Below, piece by piece: positions 1-5,785 of a DNA stretch of 16,985 nucleotides. Below the pieces are notes generated by a model. That model was not told the origin of the DNA and did not search any database. It was given only the letters and a program-made list of their open reading frames with translations. A program made the translations under genes and the position numbers. The stretch spans positions 1 through 16,985 of the forward strand of contig DATFXR010000663.1 of NCBI GenBank assembly GCA_035315685.1. The letters run 5' to 3'. Position 1 is the first letter of the stretch; each line of letters opens with the position of its first letter. The stretch comes from QHWK01 sp035315685. GTDB taxonomy: Bacteria; Acidobacteriota; Vicinamibacteria; Vicinamibacterales; CAVVIG01.

Positions 1-287
1 CCGGCCGCCAGCAGCGCGATCTCGTACGACTCCGGCGACGTATACGTGTCAGGATCGAGCGCCGTGGCCCGGCCCTGCGTCTCGGAAATCCGCCGCAGGT
101 ATTCCTCGTCGTGCACGCGCAACAGCTGTTCGCGCGTCGCGGCGCGTGGCGCGACGACTTCCGTGCCGCGCTCACGCCAGCGCGCCGCTATCGCGTCGAG
201 CACGTCGGCGCGCTCGGGCCGCTCCGGATGGCCGGGCGGCGTTTGATGCTCGGCGAAGCGGCTGGTATGTATCAGGATCAGGGACAT
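1..287 (-). CDS. Histone deacetylase / acetoin utilization (AcuC-like) family protein, N-terminal part
   Basis: The gene reads leftward from an ATG at 287-285 and leaves the window without a stop, giving 95 codons. The start of the protein (MSLILIHTSRFAEHQ) is followed by TPPGHPERPER at about residues 16-26 and by a VHDEEYL segment near residues 62-68. Both are hallmarks of the arginase-fold, zinc-dependent deacetylase family (histone deacetylase, AcuC, acetylpolyamine amidohydrolase), in which the HPERP loop precedes the core and HxxxYL lies in the first helices. The catalytic His pair and the Asp/His zinc ligands would lie beyond the left edge, so activity cannot be judged. In bacteria such enzymes remove acetyl groups from lysine or small amines; the substrate here is unknown. 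It is divergent from the SDR gene, and its start codon lies in the left arm of the repeat at 285-339. No clear Shine-Dalgarno is visible. Confidence 0.85.
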   Translation of the reverse strand, partial: MSLILIHTSRFAEHQTPPGHPERPERADVLDAIAARWRERGTEVVAPRAATREQLLRVHDEEYLRRISETQGRATALDPDTYTSPESYEIALLAA

Positions 288-339
288 GACTGGTGACGGA
301 TGACTGACGACTGACGACTGATGACTGACGACAGTCATG
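285..339. repeat. Heptamer tandem repeat flanked by a 7-bp inverted repeat
   Basis: Units of TGAYGAC at 7-bp spacing are visible at 305-311, 312-318, 319-325 and 326-332, with decayed copies at 291-304. The block is enclosed by CATGACT (285-291) and AGTCATG (333-339), which are exact reverse complements. The repeat fills the gap between two divergent genes, and the left arm contains the start codon of the deacetylase-like gene. Its role is unknown. It could have arisen by slippage, or it could act on the divergent promoters. Confidence 0.7.
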
Positions 340-353
340 ATTGCACAGTGCCT

Positions 354-1055
354 ATGAGCGAACAACGAACCGCCCTCGTCACCGGCGCCAACCGCGGGAT
401 CGGACACGAAGTCTGCCGGCAGCTTGCCGGACGAGGCTACCGCGTGATCCTCACGGCGCGCGACCGCGCCCGGGGCGATGCCGCCGCGGCCCGGCTGAAA
501 GCCGACGGTGACGTGACGCCGGCGGTCCTCGACGTGACCGATCCGCGGAGCAGCCGCGCGCTCGCCGCCGAACTCGAGCGCCGGGGAGTGCGAGTAGACC
601 TGCTGGTGAACAACGCCGCCGTGCTGATCGGCGAATCGCGTCCCGTGCTGCAGACTACCGTGGACGATCTGCGGGCCACCTTCGAGACCAATCTGTTCGG
701 CGCCGTCTCGGTCAGCGCGGCCTTCGTGCCCGGCATGATTGCACGCAAGTACGGACGCGTCGTCAACGTCTCGTCGCAGGCCGGACAGCTCGCGTCGATC
801 GGCACCTATGCGCCCGCCTACTCGATGTCGAAGAGCGCGCTCAACGCGTTCACGCGCCAGCTTGCGGCCGCCACACGCGGCACTGGCGTCCTGGTCAACA
901 GCGCCTGCCCCGGCTGGGTGCGCACCGATATGGGCGGTCCTGGCGCGACGCGCTCGGTGGAAGAAGGAGCGGACACAATCGTCTGGCTGGCGACCCTGCC
1001 GGGGAATGGGCCGACCGGCGGCTTCTTCCGCGATCGCCGGGCGATCGACTGGTGA
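354..1055 (+). CDS. Short-chain dehydrogenase/reductase, carbonyl-reductase-like
   Basis: This is a 233-residue classical SDR: a soluble NAD(P)(H)-dependent oxidoreductase with a Rossmann fold. The dinucleotide-binding TGANRGIG lies at residues 10-17, the NNAA motif at 86-89, the structural Asn near 113, a Ser pair at 140-141, and the catalytic YSMSK (Tyr156, Lys160). CPGWVRTDMGG at 185-195 and the tail GGFFRDRRAIDW resemble plant- and animal-type carbonyl reductases, so a ketone or aldehyde reductase is most likely; the substrate cannot be read from sequence. I chose ATG 354 because it puts the TGxxxGxG motif about ten residues from the N-terminus as in the family. The upstream in-frame ATG at 321 would add 11 residues encoded inside the heptamer repeat. 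No strong ribosome binding site is seen. The length is normal for the family. Confidence 0.9.
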   Translation: MSEQRTALVTGANRGIGHEVCRQLAGRGYRVILTARDRARGDAAAARLKADGDVTPAVLDVTDPRSSRALAAELERRGVRVDLLVNNAAVLIGESRPVLQTTVDDLRATFETNLFGAVSVSAAFVPGMIARKYGRVVNVSSQAGQLASIGTYAPAYSMSKSALNAFTRQLAAATRGTGVLVNSACPGWVRTDMGGPGATRSVEEGADTIVWLATLPGNGPTGGFFRDRRAIDW

Positions 1056-1139
1056 ATCCGCGCGGCGACGCGTGTGAACAATGAAAGCATCTTCGCCTCC
1101 GCGCGAAGCCATTCCGTCCGGACCGGCGTCTAAGCACCC

Positions 1140-1649
1140 ATGAATCGACTGGCTTTGTTCGTTTCGCTCGCCACTGTGCTGACCGGAGTGGCCGTTTTCG
1201 GACAAGCACCGAAGGCTCCTCCCACGACCGCACAGTCGATCAACGCCAATTTCGACTCCGTCAACCGGCGGCTGCTCGAGATGGCGAAGGACTTTCCGGC
1301 GGACAAGTACGAATTCAAGGCGACGCCGGAAGTCCGCTCGTTCCGCGAGGTCATCGTCCACGTGTTCTCCGGCAACACCTACGCCGCAAAGGCAGGTCGC
1401 GGCGAGCAGGCGAACTGGGACGAGCTGGACCCGAAGAACTACAAGACCAAGGCAGAGGTGGTCAGCGCGTTCGAGAAGGCGATCAGCGATTCCACGACCT
1501 CGCTGAAGGCGGTGCCGGCCGAGCGGCTCGCGCAGTCGGTCACGCCGTGGATGGCCGTCATCGAACACAGTGCCGAGCACTACGGTCAGTTGGTCACCTA
1601 TTACCGGCTGAACCACCTGGTGCCGCCGGAGTCGCGCCCGAAGAAGTAG
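1140..1649 (+). CDS. Secreted DinB-superfamily protein
   Basis: The 169-residue protein has an N-terminal signal peptide (about residues 1-22, ending near VFGQA) followed by a four-helix DinB/YfiT-like domain. Candidate metal-ligand histidines are His74 (IVHVF) and His143/His147 in IEHSAEHYGQL, followed by VTYYRLN and the terminal VPPESR that is frequent in this subfamily. DinB-superfamily proteins bind a divalent metal, and many act as thiol-dependent transferases, but this exported version common in Acidobacteria has no established role. It follows the SDR gene by 84 bp on the same strand. Co-transcription is possible but not shown. The start is the only ATG that gives a complete signal peptide. 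Family confidence is good; function is unknown. Confidence 0.82.
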   Translation: MNRLALFVSLATVLTGVAVFGQAPKAPPTTAQSINANFDSVNRRLLEMAKDFPADKYEFKATPEVRSFREVIVHVFSGNTYAAKAGRGEQANWDELDPKNYKTKAEVVSAFEKAISDSTTSLKAVPAERLAQSVTPWMAVIEHSAEHYGQLVTYYRLNHLVPPESRPKK

Positions 1650-1703
1650 GAAGCCGATCGGCGCGTGCAGACCGAGGCGCGGCGAGTGGTAGAGTGTCCG
1701 GCC

Positions 1704-3563
1704 GTGCCTCGAACTCTTCCTCTCGCCATCGCGTTGTCGGCGAGCGTGTGTACTCTCGGCGTGCTCGCCCAATCTCAAGGGTTCGGGACGGGTCCTCAGC
1801 CGGCGCCTGCGCCGCGTGCGCCCGTCTCGAGCGGTCTTCGTCTGGTTCCCCTCTCTGCGACCGCGTCTGATCCCGCGGTGACGGTCGTGCGCATCACGGT
1901 CGGCCTCAATGGGGGCAGCGCGCTCGGCGACAGCACGGACGCCTCAATCAGCCCTGACGGCCGGTTCGTGACGTTCAGGTCGAACGCGTCGAACCTCGTC
2001 GCTGACGGCCCCCATGGCGGCAACCGCGATGTGTTCGTGTACGACCGCGCGACCGGCCAGACGACCCGCGACAGCGTCGGCGCGGACGGCAGTCCGAGCA
2101 ATCAATCGAGCTTTACCCCCGTCGTCAGCGGCGGCGGCCGTTTCGTCGCCTTTCAGTCGCTCGCCACCAATCTGGTCAGTCCGGCGACCGAGCCGGGCAT
2201 CGAGCACATCTACGTCCGCGACCGTCAACGCGCTACGACCACGCTGGCCGACGTGTCGAGCGGCGGATCGCGCGGCACCGCGAACGCGCTGGAGCCGGCG
2301 ATGACGAGCGATGGGCACTTCGTCGCGTTCTCGTCGTTCGCTGCGAATCTGGTCAACGACGATGTCAACGGGTGCGGCGACGTCTTCGTGCACGACATGG
2401 GAACCGGCGTCACCGAGCGCGCGAGCATTCCGACGCCGGGCTTCACGGTGTCCTGCACCTTCGACAGCCGCGGGCCCTCGCTGAGCGACGACGGTCGCTA
2501 CGTCGCGTTCAACGGCGCCGCGACCAGCGCAGCGCCGGGATCACAACTCTCCGTGTACGTCCGCGATCGGGCGACTGCACAGTCGTCACTGGTGTCGGTC
2601 GACGCAAACGGTCAGCCGTTCAAGGATTTCGCCGGCGGATCGTCGATGAGCGCCGACGGCCGGTTCGTGACGTTCCTGGTGAACCGGCCGAATGCCGACG
2701 GCAGCGGCCTGTACCTGCGCGACCGGGCAGCCGGCCGCACAGTCGGCCCGCTGCCGGGCATCTTTCTCACGGCACGAATCAGCGCGGACGGCCGGTTCGT
2801 GTCGTATCTCACGCTCGACCACCAGGCGTTCGTCGTCGACGCGTCGACCGGAGTCGTGACGCCAATCGCGACCGAGGTCAGCGATCTCTCCGCGGTCGCC
2901 GGCGGCGTCGTCGCCTTCTCGACGCGGGTGTCGAAAGTGGCGAGCGATCAGGACGGCTTCTCGGACGTCTACGTCGCGACGATCGCCGGCGACGGCGCGC
3001 CGGGCGCGCCGCAAGGGCTTGCCGCCAACGTGTTCGGCTCGACGCTGACGCTCACGTGGAGCCCGCCGGCGAGTGGCAATCCGCCGACGTCGTACGTCGT
3101 CGAGGCAGGATCGACCAGCGGCGGCGTAGACGTGGCGAACTTCTCGACCGGTTCGACGGCGACGAGCTTTTCCGCCACGCTCGCCGGGGGCGGCACTCTC
3201 TTCATCCGGGTGCGCGCGGCGAACGCCGCGGGCGTGAGCCCGCCGTCGAACGAGATTCTCGTGACGATCGGATCGTCGCCCTCGCCGCCGGGCGCGCCGA
3301 GCGCGCTCTTCCCGATCGTGAAGGGATCGACGGTGACGCTCAACTGGATGCGTCCGCTCACCGGCGGCGCCGCCACCAGCTACATCGTCGAAGCAGGCTC
3401 TTCGTCCGGTGCGAGTAACGTCGCGGTGATCGATACGCAGAGCGCAGCGCCGACATTTGTCGCGACCGGCGTCGGCTCGGGCAGGTACTTCGTGCGCGTG
3501 CGCGGTTTCAACGCAGCCGGCGTCGGTCCGGCGTCGAACGAGACGGTCGTCATCGTGCCGTGA
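1704..3563 (+). CDS. Secreted TolB/WD40-like beta-propeller protein with two C-terminal fibronectin III domains
   Basis: The product is about 619 residues. A signal peptide covers about residues 1-22 (PRTLPLAIALSASVCTLGVLAQ) and is followed by a Pro/Ala-rich linker. Residues about 75-425 hold repeated propeller blades of the form SxDGRxVxFxSxAxNLV ... DVFVxDxxxGxT, at least five of them clear; this pattern is typical of TolB-like (PD40) propellers. Two fibronectin type III domains follow, about residues 430-522 and 527-618, each with LTWSPP or LNWMRP, a SYxVEAGSSSG strand and FxVRVRAxNAAGVxPxSNE. The architecture suggests an extracellular or periplasmic binding protein; no catalytic domain is visible. 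GTG 1704 is chosen because it directly precedes the hydrophobic signal sequence. GTG codons at 1686 and 1665 are also in frame but would add a charged prefix. The ligand is unknown. Confidence 0.82.
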   Translation: MPRTLPLAIALSASVCTLGVLAQSQGFGTGPQPAPAPRAPVSSGLRLVPLSATASDPAVTVVRITVGLNGGSALGDSTDASISPDGRFVTFRSNASNLVADGPHGGNRDVFVYDRATGQTTRDSVGADGSPSNQSSFTPVVSGGGRFVAFQSLATNLVSPATEPGIEHIYVRDRQRATTTLADVSSGGSRGTANALEPAMTSDGHFVAFSSFAANLVNDDVNGCGDVFVHDMGTGVTERASIPTPGFTVSCTFDSRGPSLSDDGRYVAFNGAATSAAPGSQLSVYVRDRATAQSSLVSVDANGQPFKDFAGGSSMSADGRFVTFLVNRPNADGSGLYLRDRAAGRTVGPLPGIFLTARISADGRFVSYLTLDHQAFVVDASTGVVTPIATEVSDLSAVAGGVVAFSTRVSKVASDQDGFSDVYVATIAGDGAPGAPQGLAANVFGSTLTLTWSPPASGNPPTSYVVEAGSTSGGVDVANFSTGSTATSFSATLAGGGTLFIRVRAANAAGVSPPSNEILVTIGSSPSPPGAPSALFPIVKGSTVTLNWMRPLTGGAATSYIVEAGSSSGASNVAVIDTQSAAPTFVATGVGSGRYFVRVRGFNAAGVGPASNETVVIVP

Positions 3564-3580
3564 GTTTCGCAGCGCACGAA

Positions 3581-3596
3581 GGCCGTAGAAACGGCC
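3581..3596 (+). terminator. Short hairpin after the propeller gene, possible terminator
   Basis: GGCCGT (3581-3586), an AGAA loop and ACGGCC (3591-3596) form a perfect 6-bp stem 17 bp after the stop at 3563. There is no T-tract, so intrinsic termination is uncertain. It could equally be part of the repeat-rich gap that follows. Confidence 0.35.
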
Positions 3597-3615
3597 AGAC
3601 GACGGAAGGGAAAGC

Positions 3616-3731
3616 ACCGGCAGAACTCGGAGAGATCGCGGAGACTCGTTGGTGGACGACGGGATCGACGTTCTCCGCGTGCTCAGCGTTCTCTGCGGTT
3701 GCTTCCTGCTCCTGGTCCGGCTGAAGCCGGA
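3616..3731. repeat. Imperfect inverted repeat plus half copy of the GTCCGGC palindrome
   Basis: The gap between the convergent propeller and peptidase genes holds two related arms, about 3616-3644 and 3672-3701, made of degenerate GCGGAGA / TCTCCGCG units. An exact 8-bp core, CGCGGAGA at 3637-3644, pairs with TCTCCGCG at 3672-3679. At 3715-3731 comes GTCCGGC-TGAA-GCCGGAT, a hairpin nearly identical to the left half of the element at 15610-15668. I see no gene here. Confidence 0.6.
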
Positions 3732-3758
3732 TGCTGCCTGCAACCGTGACGTACGCTG

Positions 3759-4880
3759 TCAGCGGCCAGCCGTGGACGCGCCTGGCACGTTCAGCCGGCG
3801 CGTGAGCTCGCCCTCGAACTCCGCGAAGGTGAAGCCGAAGCGCTGGACTGCCTGATCGAGCGGCTGCCCGCCGTCGAGATCGCCGAGCAGCGTTCCCAGA
3901 TTCTGCGGGCCGATGCGCGCCAGCAGCGCGTCGGCGGCGAACGCGCTTTCCTCATAGGCGACCACGGCCTGCACCGCGTTGAGCCTCGAGAACCCGGCCT
4001 GCAGCGCGCGCAGCGGGATGAAGATCCGGGCCGCCGCGAGCCGGCGACCGGCGCGCGCCGCGTCGTGGCCTTCGGATCGCAGCGCGAGCCCTTCGTGCAG
4101 CCACGCCGGCACGTTGCGCGAGGCGATCTTGTCGAGCATCGCGTGCGTGAGCTCGTGAATCAGCACGCGATCGAACTCGGCGAGGTTGGTCGAGGCGCCG
4201 CGCAGCGGCATGCGGATCTGACCGTCGAAGCCGCCGCCGGCCCACTCGGGCGCGCCGGTGACGTCGTGAAACTGCTGCTGGGTGTAGAAAATCACGTTGA
4301 TCGGCGACGCCGGCGAGGATCCGAGCGTCGCTGCGATGCGGAAGAACGCGGCGCCGAGCGTCGCCGTCGCACGCGCGGCCAGCTGCTGCTGCGCCGGACC
4401 GTCGAACATGATCGTAAAGCGATCGTCCTTGTAGGCCTCGAATCGTCCGGACACACGCGCTTCGTTGCGCCACGATTCGAGCTGCGTCCGCACCGAGATG
4501 TTTGCCGGCGCCTGCGCGAGCACGCCCTCGTAGGTCTTGATCGCAAGGTCGAGTTCGCCGGTGCGCGACGCGATCTCGCCGAGCAGCACCGCCGCCTGCA
4601 GCAGCCGCGGCTCGATGTGTACGGCCTGCTTCAGAAGGCCGAGCGCGGCGTCCTCATGTCCTGCCAGGTGCTCGGCGTAGCCCGCGCCGTAGAGCGCGAC
4701 GGGATCGCGGGGCTGCCGTGCCAGCGCAGCGCGAAACACGGCGGCCGCGGTGTCCGCCTCACCGCGCTGCAGCGCAGCGAACCCGCGTTCCATGGCCGCG
4801 TCAGGCGCCTGGCCGACGACTCGGGCCGCGACGGTGATGATCAGCACGACGACCGCGGCGGGAGTGCGTAGGGAAATCAT
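3759..4880 (-). CDS. Secreted TPR protein with HExxH peptidase-MA-like domain
   Basis: The 373-residue protein starts with a signal peptide (about residues 1-24, ending VVGQA). Three TPR-like repeats cover about residues 27-128. The C-terminal half carries HELTH at 242-246, the zinc-metallopeptidase HExxH signature, followed by PAWLHEGLA at 258-266, whose Glu263 is the likely third zinc ligand. This spacing matches the peptidase MA-like gluzincin family (Pfam Peptidase_MA_2). Export and the TPR region suggest a periplasmic protease or a protein-binding factor, but the substrate is unknown. It converges on the propeller gene across a repeat-filled gap and diverges from the sigma factor gene across 310 bp. 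No Shine-Dalgarno is evident before the ATG. Confidence 0.85.
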   Translation of the reverse strand: MISLRTPAAVVVLIITVAARVVGQAPDAAMERGFAALQRGEADTAAAVFRAALARQPRDPVALYGAGYAEHLAGHEDAALGLLKQAVHIEPRLLQAAVLLGEIASRTGELDLAIKTYEGVLAQAPANISVRTQLESWRNEARVSGRFEAYKDDRFTIMFDGPAQQQLAARATATLGAAFFRIAATLGSSPASPINVIFYTQQQFHDVTGAPEWAGGGFDGQIRMPLRGASTNLAEFDRVLIHELTHAMLDKIASRNVPAWLHEGLALRSEGHDAARAGRRLAAARIFIPLRALQAGFSRLNAVQAVVAYEESAFAADALLARIGPQNLGTLLGDLDGGQPLDQAVQRFGFTFAEFEGELTRRLNVPGASTAGR

Positions 4881-5190
4881 GGTGTTCGAGGCGCAAGCCG
4901 TGTGCCTGGCCCGAACGCCAACGATTCAAGCAGCCGGCAGCGGCCGCACCGCCGGTTTCTGCAACGTGAATTTCAGATCTGGATGCCTCGCGCGACGACT
5001 CGCACAGCGGCAAGCGGCGGACGGCGGCATCCGGAGTGCCACGAAGGCACGAAGCCACGAAGACCGATTGGACGAAAAATGGCTTCGTGTCTTCGTGTCT
5101 TCGTGTCTTCGTATCGGCTCGATCGTCAGGACGTTGGTTCAGCGCCCGGCACCGCCGGCTACGGGTCGCGCTGTATATTTGCTGCAGGCC
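4881..5190. other. 310-bp divergent intergenic region without a gene
   Basis: This gap separates the start of the TPR/HExxH gene from the start of the sigma factor. The left half (4881-5037) has no recognisable coding signature. The right half holds the 8-bp-unit inverted repeat (5038-5113) and then a TATATT hexamer (5174-5179) with an upstream TG, 11 bp before the sigma factor start. The hexamer could be an extended -10 giving a short-leader transcript; I see no convincing -35 box. Confidence 0.6.
5038..5113. repeat. Inverted repeat of 8-bp CACGAAGN units
   Basis: The left arm (about 5038-5065) has three CACGAAG units. The right arm (5081-5113) has four units of the reverse complement TCTTCGTG at an exact 8-bp period. 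An 18-bp spacer separates the arms, so the transcript could fold into a stem of roughly 25 bp. The same 8-mer pattern is, to my knowledge, scattered between genes in several environmental phyla with no assigned function. Confidence 0.8.
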
Positions 5191-5766
5191 ATGGCCAGAG
5201 GTGGTGCGAAGGACGTTACGGCGCTGCTCGTGGAAGTGCGCAACGGTCGGAAGGAGGCGATGGACGACTTGATGGCGGTCGTCTATCCCGAACTACGGCA
5301 GATTGCGGGACATTATCTGCGGTCAGAGCGGCCCGATCACACGCTGCAGACCACTGCGCTCGTCCACGAGGTGTACCTGCGCATATTCGGTGCGGCTCGG
5401 ACGGACTGGAAGAATCGCGCCTATTTCTTCGCCGCAGTGGCGAGGGACATGCGTCGCATCCTGGTTGACTACGCCCGCTCCAGAAATGCGAAGAAGAGAC
5501 TCGGCACGCGCGTGATGCTCTCGCTCGCCGATGTGAAAGATCTCGGCGCACGGCGCGACGAAGATCTGGCGGCGGTGGACGAGGCCCTTACCCGTCTCGA
5601 GCGGCTCGCGCCGCGCGCCAGTCGCGTGGTTGAATTGCGATTCTTCACGGGACTGAACGAACGCGAGACTGCCGAGGTGCTCCACATCTCGGTCTCGACG
5701 CTCAAGCGCGACTGGCAATTCGCCAAGGCCTGGTTGTTCAATGAGCTCCGCTCCCGCGACGTCTGA
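5191..5766 (+). CDS. ECF-type RNA polymerase sigma factor (Sigma70_ECF / TIGR02999-like)
   Basis: The product is 191 residues. Region 2 lies at about residues 15-98, with YPELRQIAGHYLR, the family hallmark HTLQTTALVHEVYLRI (50-65) and DMRRILVDYARSRNAKKR (86-103). Region 4 lies at about 130-185, with a helix-turn-helix near 157-178 (ERETAEVLHISVSTLKRDW). Sigma factors of this family direct RNA polymerase to a small regulon; in Acidobacteria and Planctomycetes they are often encoded beside Ser/Thr kinases. No anti-sigma gene is present here. The reading frame is open far upstream, but ATG 5191 is chosen because homologues begin just before a DVTALL-type helix, and everything upstream is intergenic repeat. 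A TATATT hexamer sits 11 bp upstream. The stop faces the kinase stop 19 bp away. Confidence 0.92.
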   Translation: MARGGAKDVTALLVEVRNGRKEAMDDLMAVVYPELRQIAGHYLRSERPDHTLQTTALVHEVYLRIFGAARTDWKNRAYFFAAVARDMRRILVDYARSRNAKKRLGTRVMLSLADVKDLGARRDEDLAAVDEALTRLERLAPRASRVVELRFFTGLNERETAEVLHISVSTLKRDWQFAKAWLFNELRSRDV

Positions 5767-5785
5767 AGGCTGGCGGATTGGCCCG

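Noticed and set aside
46..296. Two short open frames on the plus strand at the left edge
   Set aside because: They are antisense to the deacetylase-like gene, which shows conserved family motifs on the minus strand.
5038..5113. Possible small CRISPR array
   Set aside because: Units are 8 bp with no spacers and occur in inverted orientation, unlike CRISPR repeats of about 24-40 bp with unique spacers.
4750..5190. Upstream extension of the sigma factor to 338 residues
   Set aside because: It overlaps the divergent TPR/HExxH gene start and runs through the intergenic repeat; the family begins just before the DVTALL segment.
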